A DNA stretch of 64,000 nucleotides from Trissonchulus latispiculum (lineage: Eukaryota; Nematoda; Enoplea; Enoplida; Ironidae), in assembly GCA_030248195.1 (NCBI GenBank), contig JASAND010028183.1:1-64000 (forward strand), in the 5' to 3' direction. The position numbers were made by a program, and so were the translations under genes. Numbering within the stretch: position 1 is the stretch's first letter; each line of letters opens with the position of its first letter. Shown in pieces: positions 31,706 through 43,440 of the stretch. The notes beneath the pieces were generated by a model that was not told where the DNA came from, searched no databases, and was given only the letters and a program-made list of their open reading frames with translations.

Positions 31706-31804
31706 ATAATTAGGTTTAACTTCTTATAATTCGTCTCAAGGTATATAGCATCATGATTATTAGCCTCATAGTAATTAACCTCACGATAATTAACCTCATA
31801 ATAG
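31706..31804. repeat. Satellite remnant flanking the hAT-like copy
   Basis: The stretch is identical, apart from one base, to 8275-8373 on the right of the first hAT-like copy. It ends abruptly at 31804. Confidence 0.88.
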
Positions 31805-33383
31805 TGCTGCCCCCTCAACCAGAACTCCAGTTTTTTCACCTCGGACTTTGATGTCTCAAAGGACCGCAGGTATCGACTACACCAAGAGGAGCACTTGCGG
31901 GTGGGCCCCGCGGTGCGTGTCAACAAAAACCGGCAACTGCTCTATTGGAGTATAGACGCCGAGAGGATGATCAAGCGGGTTACCCGAGATCTCGTTCCCG
32001 TAGTCGAAGACGGCAAGCTCAGGTGTACCCGCACCGGTGTATCTCACCACCGCACGTCAGTTACCTTCATTTGGAGTCCCTACTACAATTACAGAAGTGT
32101 GGAAACAGCAGGAGTTGTGTAACGCGAACAACTTTCCGTCGTTTCGGGAAATTCTGCATGAGCAGTACATCATTGCGATTTGGCAGGATTTCTGGGGCCG
32201 GTGGCGAGGAATGCAGCTGCCTACGGCTATTGGGGCGGACCACCCCACTCTACGTTACGAAAATGCGAGGTTGGGCTGGTTTCTACAGCATAGCCAGGGA
32301 CCTATTAATATGACAACGGAGATTATGACTCAAATTGAGCATATTATGGAACAGGATCACCCGTTATGCCCGTATTTCCAAACTCACGTTGACGACAACC
32401 CGAACGATCTGGGAGTTATGGTCCGGTGAATTCTCAAGGCCATTAACGCCTCAGTTCTGGAAGACCCAGAACCGGGAGTCCCGATTTCTTCGATTGCGTC
32501 CTCGACCGCCTGGGCACATGCGGATTTGTTGAAGCGGTGTGTGCCCGAAATGACACCATACGAGCATTTCTTCACTCGGCCTAAATCTCGCGCCTTTCGT
32601 GACGTTTGGTGCGCAGCGTCGCAGATTATTGACCGCATGCAGGCAATTCGTAAGGCCTATTGGTACTGGTACAAACCTCCGGTAGACGGGATCCAGGTGC
32701 TCCCGGAACGGAAGTTCCTGGACCCCTATTTTCGGCAGGATTGCCAGAATTCATATATGCACCCAGTAGAAGGGGACATCAGTGTGCCACAGATACAGAT
32801 ACTGTATTCCCAATGCCAGAGTACATCTATCAGTATCGGAAAACCGAGTTCGCCCATGACGGGGACACTCTGAACTTTATTACGAGCGATTTTAGTCGCC
32901 CGGCACGTATCTGAAAGTTGCGGTACGCGACCGTTTAGAGGCAGAGCGGCAACTGCTCTTCGTCGACAACTGGAAGGGCGGATATCAGGTCCGTACCATG
33001 GCACGCCTACATTGGCAGACTTTCTACTAGTCACCGGCGTTACAAAACTATGCTGCGACATCCTTCGGCCCTATTAGGAGAAGCCTCAGGCGAGACGTTT
33101 TGGGGCTTCAAACCGGCCCTACCAGACAACATCTTAATACGAGGTGTCGAGGATATGGTCGGTGAACAGTTTGACCCGTGGTTCTAACGGGACGTCGATC
33201 CATGGTCTTACTGGACCGAAATTATGCTGTGGTTTACCCAGGGCGGCCCACATGATTTTTATTACTGAATGGGAAGCGCGAACCCCGCTGTCCGCGGTGG
33301 AGTATGACGCGTTCAATCGAGTCATCCGTAAACGGATCGACCATGCAATGGAAAATTGGATGCGAGGTGACCTTGCGAGATGA
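31805..33383 (+). pseudogene. GC-rich coding-like fragment of unknown origin
   Basis: An open frame starts exactly where the satellite ends (frame 2, about 31805-32050: DVSKDRRYRLHQEEHLRVGP, QLLYWSIDAERMIKRVTRDL). Frame 0 follows from about 32060 (EILHEQYIIAIWQDFWGRW, ENARLGWFLQHSQGPINMT), broken by one TGA (32427-32429). It continues to about 32800 with YEHFFTRPKSRAFRDVW and IRKAYWYWYKPPVDGIQVLP. Another open piece, 33144-33383, contains MIFITEWEARTPLSAVEYDA. The charged, Trp/Tyr-rich composition, absence of repeats and GC content suggest real former coding sequence, not noise. No family is recognised and no clear match to the giant element's frames is seen. It may be the accessory part of a related large retroelement or a captured gene. 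Confidence 0.45.
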
Positions 33384-35421
33384 GAGCGGCACCGTTTTAA
33401 AATTATTTTAACTACTAACCTTTTGGGTTCTTACTTTTGCGGAAGATCCGAAGGGAACTGAGATAGTCGAGCGAGCTCAGGATACCCCTCCATCCAGCCG
33501 AAGTTTGCACACTGCGAGCCGTGCGAGAGGATACCTCCGTACCGTAGCTTGAAGATGCTCTCATGAAGCTGACTTTCCGGTTCCTTCTTCTTTAATAATT
33601 TGTTCTCTTTTTATAAGGGTACTTGTACCTAGCCGTGACGGCTAGAGGACTGGATTTTCCCAAATGCGCATCGTCCCAGTGGCAAAATAATGGCAGTTCC
33701 CAAGCGCATTTTTCTGGCTGGTCTTCACTAGTCCGCTGACGCCAAGTCAGCCCTAACTTTGTTCCTCTATATAGTCACGATTCTCGTTTTGTCACTATTA
33801 TACTGCTTTATAACTTTCATTTCGTTATAATTTGTGTTTGCCGTACGTACGTTGTTGAGACCCATTTACCAAAAATTCGCCAAAAAATTTTCTGAGTTTA
33901 AATTTTCGTCTTCTTTTTGGTTATGATGTCCCTCGCAGGAGCTAAGCCCTGTGGAGTTGTAATGATGTAAGGAGGAGACATGACCTTGTTCCTCTACATA
34001 TGGATAATTGTGTTAGTTGAAGTTATTTTTGGAGTGAAATTGTGTTAAGAATATTATTTTATAAGCAAATTATGTGTGAAATGTATTTGAAATTGTTCTG
34101 AAAATTTGTTGGAAATTGTTAGTTTTAGTGTTGAAATAATGTGTATATTTGTCAGCCAGCGTAGTCACTAGGTGGCGCTGTATGTATGACTGTTTTTGCT
34201 GGGAATCTTTCGAAACTTCTCTCCTTTCTAAGGGTCTCAAAATTAACAACACATGTCAAGACGATTTTTACGATTTTGCCGAAAAGGTGCTTATAGGCTT
34301 TATTTGACCTGCTGAATCCGAATATGAAATCCGTTTTTCGATATGACACTGCCTTTGTTCAGTATGCGCTTACAACTGTCTTAGAGCTTTTTGGACCGAC
34401 CGCCATCCAAACTTCGAGAAATCAATTTGGCATTTCTAAACATTGGAGCGAGGTTTATTGACCTAGCTTTCTGCAGATCTTTCTTGGCAATTACTCACTG
34501 GGCTGTATTTCTGGAAAATTTGGGTATCGTACCTTGCGCATAGCGATCAGGGTGAGGCGAAGTTTGTGTACGTGTCACGTCGAGCTTTGAACCGACACCA
34601 CCAACTTCTGATGGCATGGAATTCCTTCAAACTTTAAGCTACTTTACACTAAACATAATCTTATTATGTGGATAGCTTTTCCAATAGCGAACGTTTAGTG
34701 AAATTCGTAGCCCCCCCTTAATCTCGAGAATGCGATAGCAGTGCATATACTGCATATTTCTAGTGTTTTCCAACTTCAGTTTTTTAAAGAGCAGAACATG
34801 AGTTCTGCTTCTCAATTTCTCTAATACTTTGAGTGATCACTTGTAGCTAATTTCAACAATTTCCTTCTGACACCTGAGAGTTGGGAATGTCTTTTTGGGT
34901 TTATTTCAACAGGAAACGGCAGATTAACCCATAAAAGTGCTAAAGACTTAGAGGGAATAATGCACTTTTAGGTGCCTGTCAGTTGTTGGTCTGAGCGGCA
35001 GTGACTGCACAAGAGGTTGCCCCAGTGAAGAATGATGGGCATTTTTCTGGATCCACAGATTCCAGTTTGGTAGCTTTCATTACCAAATCTCTCTGCATTT
35101 TTCGAATTTTCGCTTCTTAAAATTTCACTTCAAATTTTTTCAAACTCTGATCCGCAGCCGCTTTTTCCAGTTTCAAACGACAGCGGTAATCAAGAATTCT
35201 AATTCGAATCAAGAATTCTTGGAATACCAAAAATTCGCATTTGTTTCGATCATTGCATTTTCCCTCACAAAATGCAGAATCATTAAAAGTCACCAGCTGC
35301 ATACTTGTACAGTTATATACTCTGGCTGTTTACTATTTGACTCCTTATTCTACCAACAATAAATGTAAATAATGCAAACAGAAAACAACAAAGACAACAA
35401 TAAATGCAAATAACGCGACGT
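33384..35421. other. Intergenic, no gene recognised
   Basis: The first part (to about 33990) keeps the base composition of the preceding fragment without an open frame. The rest is AT-rich unique-looking sequence. At 34711-34721 a C-run followed by TTAA (GCCCCCCCCTTAA) resembles the right end of the TTAA-flanked G-tract family seen at 50559-51788. Confidence 0.4.
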
Positions 35422-35699
35422 CAGGGCCCGTTGCATAAAAGTGACTAGTTGATTAGTGATTAGTGATTAGTTGATTAGTTGATTAGAAATTATGATTGAG
35501 TTTAAAGTTTTCCTTTGGCTGAACGATTCAGTGAGGATAAATTAAATACTTCATGTTTTTAAATACAGCACTTCAACAACTACGATACGGTAAAAAAACT
35601 CCAAAATCGGCGGACTGTAGCAAACGTTTTTCCTCGAAAAACTGCTAGACTAATCAACTATTCACTAATCAACTAATCACTTTTATGCAACGGACCCCA
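35422..35699. mobile_element. Small terminal-inverted-repeat element (MITE)
   Basis: CAGGGCCCGTTGCATAAAAG at 35422 is mirrored by CTTTTATGCAACGGACCCC ending at 35699. Just inside both ends are GATTAGTTGATTAGTGA-type repeats. At about 280 bp with no open frame it is a MITE. GGGCCCGTTGC-type ends are seen in PIF/Harbinger and some hAT MITEs. The superfamily is not settled, because no clear target duplication was found. It lies 15 bases beyond the P450 stop codon. Confidence 0.75.
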
Positions 35700-35714
35700 G
35701 ACAAACGACTACTG

Positions 35715-38353
35715 TCACTTTCTGTTGCTAAAGATCAGCTTGTGCGGAGCGACACTAAGCAGAGTCGAGAATTCAATTCCCTCCAGAAATTTCAGATCTG
35801 CATTTTCTGGCGCAACTTCAACCTTGAACGTTTGCATGAGTCCGGTAAACATAAGGAACAGCTGCTGCTTTGCAATCGATTCCCCCGGGCAACGGCGTTT
35901 GCCTGAGGAAAAGGACAACACCGATTCCGACTTTAGGCTGTCGAACGTTCCGTCAGAAGCGATGAATCGGCTGGGATCGAACGTTCTCGGATTCTCAAAT
36001 CGCTCCGGATCATTGTTGGCCGCCCAAAGATTCGAAATAATGTGACTGCCTTTGCGCAGCCTGTAGCCCAGAAAATCCACATCCCGCTGCAAATACCGCG
36101 GCAGACCGAGGCTGAAATTGGTAACCCAGCGAAGAACCTCAGCCACACCGGCTCGAGCGAAATGCAGGCGATCCCAGTGTTGATCCAGGGTTGGCAATTG
36201 GCCAGCGCGAACGCAGGAATCGAGTTCCTGGTGCACTTGCCGCTGAATATCTGGATAGGCTGCCATCGTTGCCAGCAGCCACTCCAGATTTTCAGCGGTA
36301 GTGAAGAAACCGGTATCGTAGATTTCGATGGCAATTCGACGAATATCTTCCTCCGACGCGCGTTCTTCGCTGGCCAACTCTTGCCCTGCCTTCCAGAGAC
36401 TGTCTGCTATTGTACGGACGTCTTGGTTGGGCTCATAGCTCTGTAGGCTGGCGTCGATGTAGTCCACAAACTGTTTGTAGGATTGGATGGCTCCTTTGAC
36501 TTGATAGTGGAAGAAGGGCTCCAGCGATGGAAATAGTTCAGTTAGCCAAAGTCCGGCCTCCATTCTGGCAAAGAAATCTTCGTGATAGTGTGACAAATTT
36601 GCTGTAATGAGAATTAAATTTGCTATTAATTTTAAAAAAGTAACGTTTGATACTGAGAGCAAATTTTCATCTCTCTTCAGCTTAATTTGTACACGTCGTA
36701 AGCTTCAATGTAATGATTTAGCTGGATTAAGGGGGGGGGGGTCCATTTTTGACCGATTTTTCCACCATCTCCGATTTTGCTCATTTTCACATATATATTT
36801 TGTTGTCCGATTGGTATATTTTAACGAGTTTTTGAAATGAAGGTCGGATCTCTTACGGTTAGCGAGTAATTTCACCTCAAAGTTGATGTCAGTATGTGTT
36901 AAACATAGGAAGCGGAAAAAGTGGTGATTTTTTCCGTGCGCCAGAGAAATCTTGTCAACGACAAAATGGAGCATTTCAACGTCCATCCTATATCATATAT
37001 ACGATCTCGAAGGGTGATTCGTAGGAAGCAGAATTTTAATTTAGGCCATCAAAAATTTTTAATTAATTTTTTAAGTTTGCGAACAGCCAAATTTGACTGT
37101 TTTGCAATGTCAAAACTGGGGGTCAGTAAGTTTGATGAAATATTCTAAAAGCTGTAAGCCCTAATTAAAAATTCTACTTCCTACAAATCACAGCTTATGA
37201 CAAGACATTTCGAACGATACCAATTGATCCTGGTTACCTTTGTCCGATATCGAGATTTCTCTGGCGCAGAAATCTCAATTTTTAGCAAAATGTAGGAAAT
37301 TCCCGTTTTTTGGAAAGTAACCTAGAGCTATGGCAACACAGACCTATAAAATGTTAGACTATCTATTTGCGCACGATTATTGATGACTTTTGGTCAAGTT
37401 TGGGCACAAATGGTGCAGGTTAGTGCACCAGGTGGTCGCTGGGGTCAAATATGGGGGTCTGACAACCATAATCTCAAAAATAGCGATTTTTCAATTTTTT
37501 CGAAATACGTTAAATTTTATATCAATCGAAAGCTCTCATTGTCGGGAACATTTTTTCTTCTTGGACCATTGCCCGCAAATGCACCAAATTCAAGTTATCG
37601 GCCGTTAAATGATTTTCGTAGTCAAGGCTTTCCAGCGTCGGTGCTACTTCCTAAAATCACTAAATAAATTCATAAAGAAACGTTTTCCCATTAAAAGCTA
37701 CCCTAAGTTCTTGTTTGCATCAGATACCAAACATACAACCGAATATAGCTCCATTCTCAAGGAAGTTCAGGTGTAAAGTGCCTTTATTTGCTGCGGCACC
37801 GCCGTTTTCACCTGTTTTCAAATTGCATGCAATTAATAGCCGGTTACTCGTTAAGTACTGAACGAAACTACTCGAAATTGAAACTCGATATGCAGGACAT
37901 ATGCAGGACATTTTGTCATTTTGTCATATAGTCATTCTGAACCGGGCACCTACCATGAGAAACAAGATCTACACCACAACACGAGATAGCAATAGGTGGT
38001 TTGAGGCCCAGTAAACGATAAATGTTTTTGAGAGGCGAAAAAGTTCTGTTTCATATACATGCAGTCTTTCAATAATTAGCTAATTGACCGTCAAAACGTG
38101 TAAAACTTGTGTATGTCCCCCTTTCTACTATTCTATCGGCATGTGTATTGTCATGAACATTGACATTCACTACAGTTAATTTGGTGCAATCGTGATCACT
38201 GAAGCTCAGTTGGCCAGCGCTCAGCTGGCCGCACATTGGTTTTTTGGCTTTTCGGAGGTTAGTCGTTCATGGCTCTCATTTAATTTCATTTACGCTTAAC
38301 CCCATACTGCACACTATCAATTCATTCTCATTAATCAATATTATTATTATTAC

Positions 38354-38402
<49 letters not shown>

Positions 38403-39030
38403 TATTCAATGTCTATATGAGGAGCACTGTACCGAGAAAATTGTCGGAGGGATCAGGGTGAGTACCGAAGCAAAGCGATGCAATGATTGCTCCATTGCAG
38501 GACATTAGATCAGGTTTGGTGACCAGAGGGTGGCCGACCTGATCTGACCATTTGGCAATCAGCCAACTCAGGCATTTATGAACGTTTGTCTCAAGCTGGG
38601 CATTTCGTGAACCAGAAAACAGCCCCAGGGCATGCTGAGCGATCCTCCGAGACTGTCGCCATCGTTCGCCATTGGCAAAAACGAGCTTATCCTCTCCGGC
38701 CTGTATAAAAATCCTGTTCAACGTCGTGGTTTGGGGACGAATGGAAAATTCCGCCCGTTTGTATGCCTCTTTGATTGCAGTATGGGAGTTTAGCACTATC
38801 TGATTGCACTCCCCCATTTGAACCTGGAATACTGGGCCATACCGATTGGCCAATTCGTTCAAATGCTGACCTAAGGGACGGCGACCATAAAGGAAAGGAA
38901 GATACCCTAGAAAGGGTAAGCAGAAAGGGCCCGGTGGTTTCCCTTGACGGCGAAGGTATCTGATAATTATCCAGGAAAGTAGAAATAGAAATGCGAAAGG
39001 CAGAGAATGAATCAGTAACTCTGCAAGCAT
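35715..39030 (-). CDS. Cytochrome P450 (CYP2-clan-like), two exons, 494 aa
   Basis: This is a microsomal monooxygenase with a haem-thiolate centre, oxidising small lipophilic substrates with P450 reductase. Exon 1 is 39030-38433 and exon 2 is 36601-35715 (donor CTCG/GTACAG, acceptor TTACAG/CAAA). The joined phases are correct and give 494 codons, normal for the family. Visible features are an N-terminal membrane anchor (LPFAFLFLLSWIIIRYLRR) with the PPGP hinge, helix C WRQSRR, and an I-helix-like TGFFTTAENLEWLL in which the usual AGT-D/E-T core is altered. It also has K-helix EVLR (ExxR), a PERF-like DPSRF, and haem loop FSSGKRRCPGE with the axial Cys. The frame has no defects. Family assignment is by general resemblance. 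A paralogue lies at the window's right edge, same strand. The 3' end abuts a MITE. Confidence 0.92.
36602..38432 (-). other. P450 intron, with mobile-element remnants
   Basis: The intron is 1.83 kb with GT-AG borders on the minus strand. At 36727-36741 TTAA precedes a run of G, and the following about 80 bases (CATCTCCGATTTTGCTCATT) match the inverted end of the G-tract element at 50559-51788. At 37013-37192 there is a foldback (GTGATTCGTAGGAAGCAGAA and its complement). A long ATT microsatellite sits at 38339-38402, near the donor end. No gene is inside. Confidence 0.7.
38339..38402. repeat. (ATT)n microsatellite
   Basis: About 20 uninterrupted copies of ATT/TTA follow a slightly imperfect beginning. 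It lies about 30 bases inside the P450 intron, from the exon 1 donor. Confidence 0.95.
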
Positions 39031-40040
39031 CGCAGGATACCAATCAATGCTCTACAGTAGAGAAAGTCTGAAACATAAAGTCAACATGTGTAAACATATG
39101 TCAAATATTCGCGCGACATTAATTTCTTAAGGTGCTGGTTTTCTTTCGGGTATTTTTTACTCATACGACTTTAATCCTTTACGTAAATAGCTAAAATCTT
39201 TAACATTCTTTAGCTTTAACAGTTAATAAGCTCTTTAACATTCTTGGACCAGTCCCGGATTTTTAGGCCAAAAGATAAGAAAGTTTTGGTTTTTGGCCTT
39301 GTTCTTCCAGTAGGTAGACCAGACACGGGATTGGTTGTTACAGCTGGAAAGAGGACACAAAACTGAACATTTTTGCGTTTACAACCATTGAGCTATCTCC
39401 AGTGGTTAAGTCAGTATAAGCAAAAAACCAGTTTGAGAGTAAAAAATGGCCATTTTCGAGGAAATCAGTTTTTAAAATTACTGCCAAACTTGCGAACAAT
39501 TTTGTTCCATTTATACTCAATCGATACAGCGTCCAAATGCACATTTTATGAATCCCTATTAGCCGGACTTTATTGCTTTCAGCTAGAAATTTGGCCGGAA
39601 AACCATTTTGGCAAAACTGCGGTTATTTTGTTTTGAACATCGATTTCTCAAAACCTACTCGACTGATTCCGGAGATTTTAGGCAAAATGGAAATTCGTAC
39701 TAGTGCGGAGGGACTTTTTTCCTGGTTTTGGCTAAAACGCTCACGGTTTCGAGAAAGTTTAGTGCAAAGTTTAAAAATTTAGTGCATCCGTGCATTTTGC
39801 GAATTTTCTCAACCGTTGAGTGATACTGAGCAAAACCCCAAAAAACGACCCTCGACCCATATGTCCTCTGTATGATAGCGCAAAAGTAAATTTCCGCAGT
39901 TTTGAAAAATCAATGTTCAAAAATTTTTGGTCTATATTTAGGCGTTATGTCAGAAAATGTTTGCTAATTTTTTAATAATTTTGCTAGTTTTGTAGCGCTT
40001 CTACCAGGGCTGGTGAAGAAGTACTGGGACTAGTACCTAA
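39031..40040. other. Upstream region of the P450, no gene recognised
   Basis: The stretch is AT-rich. It includes a foldback between about 39631 (TTTTGAACATCGATTTCTCA) and about 39900 (its inverted, slightly diverged copy), a probable small mobile element. A related GAACATCGATTTCTCAAAA phrase recurs at about 58985, so this is a dispersed repeat. The P450 promoter would lie near 39031-39200, but no TATA box is called. Confidence 0.45.
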
Positions 40041-41589
40041 TTCTACGTACGAGCACCGTTACCACACCCGAAGCCTGACGGATGCGGAGACCGTACACAA
40101 ATAGACAACGAACCGACTACAGGAGACGGTCGGGACAGCCTCGCCAGATAAGAATCGGGTAGACACCTGCCCTAAGTGAAGAGATTCCTCCTCACTCTCA
40201 CTACTATTGGATTCGAACAGGACCTACCTACCTAGCAGGAGCTCAGTAGACTCACGCCTAATTGAATTAGTAACAACAGTTTAATGAAAGGAAACAACAA
40301 TATTATTATAAAGAATAATAAAGACAGTTATGGGCCGGGCCCTCAGTTATACAGGCAATCACACAAATAAAGGTAACTTACAGTAGACTAGGCTTAGAGG
40401 CCAACGTACCAGCACTCGACCCAAAGGGGAGAAGGGACAAAAACAATGTATACAATGGATTAAATGGGGGAGAGTAGAGAGGAATAATAGCGGGTGTACA
40501 CGGCTAAAGAAAGTACAAGATTATACATTCCAAAGGAGGGTAACTCCTCTTTCCCATGAGTTACTTTTGGAAAGTCACTGTATTTTCATATTAGCTACTT
40601 AATTCCAAATAATCTTACGGTTCTATTAATACGTCTATTTTTCTATATGCATAATTTTGGTCACTTTGTGCTTTAATGTTTGATTGTTATTGGCATTTAT
40701 TAGTAGCCAGTATATGCTTATTCCACCGTAAACATGCCGTATTTAATCACTTGTTTTTGTATTTTCCTACTACATTTATACGTATTTGCGTAATTTTGTC
40801 TAGCATAGCATGGTTTAGTTAAGCTTTGTGACTTGCAGTTTGATAGATCGTCTGTAGTGTACTAGTATTTGTAGCAGCATTGCTCTGTACTGTTTGTACT
40901 TGTTTTGAGAACTCAGCTCACCTGCTTCCTTAAAGGTATCGTCATCTGATCCTCTCGGGAGTTCGGATGGCGAGCCCTGGGGAGGTGTAACGGATAGGGC
41001 TGACACATAGTCAACCTATCTGTTACTGCTGTGTGTCTCTCTCCGTCTGTCACGTGATGATCATGCCTGTCTAGACTAGTTCTTGTTTACGTCTTAGGCT
41101 AGTCAGTCTTGTACTTTCTTTAGCCGTGTACACCCGCTATTATTCCTCTCTACTCTCCCCCATTTAATCCATTGTATACATTGTTTTTTGTCCCTTCTCC
41201 CCTTTGGGTCGAGTGCTGGTACGTTGGCCTTTAGGCCTAGTCTACTGTAAGTTACTTTTATCGTGTGTGATTGCTTGTATAACTGAGGGCCCGGCCCATA
41301 ACTGTACTTTATTATTCATTATAATAATATTGTTGTTTCCTTTCATTAAACTGTTGTTACTAATTCAATTAGGCGTGAGTCTACTGAGCTCCTGTTAGGT
41401 AGGTAGGTCCTGTTCGAATCCAATAGTAGTGAGAGTGAGGAGAAATCTCTTCACTTAGGGCAGGTGTCTACCCGATTCTTATCTGGCGAGGCTGTCCCGA
41501 CCGTCTCCTGTAGTCGGTTCGTTGTCTATTTGTGTACGGTCTCCGCATCCGTCAGGTTTCGGGTGTGGTAACGGTGCTCGTACGTAGAA
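40041..41589. repeat. Long inverted repeat: two LTR-like arms of about 480 bp
   Basis: The left arm (40041-40519) and right arm (41108-41589) are reverse complements with only scattered differences, separated by about 590 bases. The right arm belongs to a longer unit beginning TGTAACGGATAGGG at 40986, directly after a purine tract (CTGGGGAGG). That looks like a polypurine tract plus LTR start of a gypsy-group element. I infer an LTR (about 40986-41589) and a truncated second LTR in the opposite orientation. It could also be a foldback DNA element. No pol frame lies between the arms. Confidence 0.7.
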
Positions 41590-41605
41590 CCACATGTAGC
41601 GCCAG

Positions 41606-41892
41606 ATGTAGCGCTTCGACCAAGGGCTAGTGGATCAGGAAGAAACCAAGGACAAGCCCGAACGGGAGGCAACAGGCACCCTCGTACCCACAAAACCAGG
41701 ACCTAGAAGAGAGAAGGGAAGAGGGAGGTTCAGCTTTTCACTCACCATCGAAAGTAAATAATTGGTCCCGCCGGGGATCGAACCACGGCCCTTCTGCTCT
41801 AGAGTCAGACATGCTAACCACTACACCACGGGACCATCAGCTGAACTCCCATTGCAGGCTTATCAATCTTTCCTATGCCTGCTTCCCTTACA
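41606..41892 (-). mobile_element. tRNA-derived SINE, copy 1
   Basis: On the minus strand a tRNA-like head (41835-41764) with A-box GTGTAGTGGTTAGC and B-box GGTTCGATCCCC is followed by a conserved unrelated tail rich in CTTCTCTCTTCTAGGTCCTG. Copy 2 (42102-42388) differs at about three of 287 bases, and copy 3 (60433-60692) is diverged. The acceptor stem GGTCCCG/CGGGACC pairs fully but the T stem does not. The repetition and tail show it is a SINE, not a working tRNA gene. Transcription by RNA polymerase III is inferred. Confidence 0.8.
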
Positions 41893-42101
41893 TCTCCCCC
41901 GGGTTTCTTTAAGACGCGTCCCGCGGCTTACTCAACTCGGAATCGAACCGAGAGCGCATCCAGCGCAGGGCATTCTGAGCCCGAGGGATCCGTGCTCCCC
42001 CGACACACGTTCCAGACCCCTTTAGATCCAACCAACCAGAAGCAACTACTGGGGGACCGGAGACAGGAGTCCAATCCGGGTCCTCCTGGCAGCCTCGCCA
42101 C
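41893..42101 (-). repeat. Spacer between SINE copies with a second tRNA-like B-box
   Basis: On the minus strand GGTTCGATTCC (about 41949-41939) follows GCTCAGAATGCCCTGCGCTG, resembling another tRNA-like head. The plus-strand end CCTGGCAGCCTCGCCACATG leads into copy 2. It is probably a different, truncated SINE. The tRNA type is not clear. Confidence 0.4.
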
Positions 42102-42388
42102 ATGTAGCGCTTCGACCAAGGGCTGGTGGATCAGGAAGAAACCAAGGACAAGCCCGAACGGGAGGCATCAGGCACCCTCGTACCCACGAAACCAGGACCT
42201 AGAAGAGAGAAGGGAAGAGGGAGGTTCAGCTTTTCACTCACCATCGAAAGTAAATAATTGGTCCCGCCGGGGATCGAACCACGGCCCTTCTGCTCTAGAG
42301 TCAGACATGCTAACCACTACACCACGGGACCATCAGCTGAACTCCCATTGCAGGCTTATCAATCTTTCCTATGCCTGCTTCCCTTACA
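42102..42388 (-). mobile_element. tRNA-derived SINE, copy 2
   Basis: This is near identical to copy 1 with the same boundaries (tail end TAGCGCTTCGACC, head end CTTCCCTTACA). The tRNA-like head is at 42331-42260 on the minus strand. Both copies in direct orientation 496 bases apart suggest a local duplication that includes the spacer. Confidence 0.8.
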
Positions 42389-43290
42389 GTTTCGTAAGCT
42401 CATATGAATGTCCTGCTTATAAGCTTTAAAACAATGTATAAAGCTCTTTCCAACTCCCAAAAAATCACTACAAAAGCACTGCACAAAAGGATACCACCTT
42501 AAACCTTTCTGGTAATTTTTTCATCTGTCAAGTGTAGAATTCTCTTCTTCGGCCACCTTCATAAAATTAGCTAAATTCATTAATTAATCAATTAGCGTGT
42601 GTATCTAAAACTGGTCGAAGGGCTTTTTTCAAATTTCTGTTTGTAACTTTTGCAGTAATCATTTGTGTGCGGCAACCCCAAAAACTGGTCAACATGTGAC
42701 AGTTTTCGGAATTTCTCGAAGTTTACAAATATGCACTATATCTATATCAATCGATAGCTTTTAAATTCTAAAGAACTTTTTATTTGGCACAAACGTCCAT
42801 TTTTTCAGCCATTTAAGGTTATGGGTCAAAAACCGTATCTTGGCGATTTTTCAATATCTGTGTTTTGGGGTTGCCTCACTTAAACGTTTACTCCAAACGT
42901 AAGAAACCGAATTTTGAAAACAGCTCTGCTACAAGCCTTAGATATTACATTTAATTACAAAAAGAGCTGTGGATCGTTTCGAACGGTTTTGATTTGAATA
43001 AGTTGTCATTGCCAGAACCGAAAAATCCAAAAAGTTAGATTTTGGGTTTAGTATTCATGGATTATTAAGCTTTAGCTTTGTATAAGAGTCTCTGTTAGAA
43101 TTTTTGTCTTTTAGAGACTTACTATAATCAACTTTAGGGTTTCTCAGTAAGTAATCTATAAGAAAATATGTAGTGAAAAGACAATAGAGTAAAAGGTTTA
43201 AAGAGTCCACCAGCGATTAAACTTTAACTTATGGGCAACTGTAGCTGAGACTGAGAGGTACTATGAAACACTACAGCCAGGTGAACACGA
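42389..43290. other. No gene recognised
   Basis: The stretch is AT-rich. A phrase near 42747 (ATATCAATCGATAGCTTTTA) is similar to one in the P450 intron near 37512 (ATATCAATCGAAAGCTCTCA), pointing to shared dispersed repeats. Confidence 0.35.
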
Positions 43291-43440
43291 GATGCCAAGG
43301 CAACTCTTATATCCGTCGAACCAAGCAGCCTGGTTTAGTGCGTGCCCGATCCGGGATGGTCCACCTTATGGGGATCGTAAAGTGCTTCACGGGTCTTACT
43401 GTAACAAGTCGGTTCGAATCCCTGGTTTCTCTTCTCTTCG
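43291..43440 (+). repeat. Possible tRNA-derived SINE head
   Basis: TGGTTTAGTGCG near 43332 resembles an A-box and GGTTCGAATCCCTGG at 43411-43425 is a good B-box. They are about 80 bases apart, somewhat long for a tRNA. There is only one copy in the window, so this is tentative. Confidence 0.35.

Noticed and set aside
41764..41835. Functional tRNA gene
   Set aside because: An identical copy exists 496 bases away with the same non-tRNA tail and a third diverged copy. The T stem is mismatched. A SINE explains it better.
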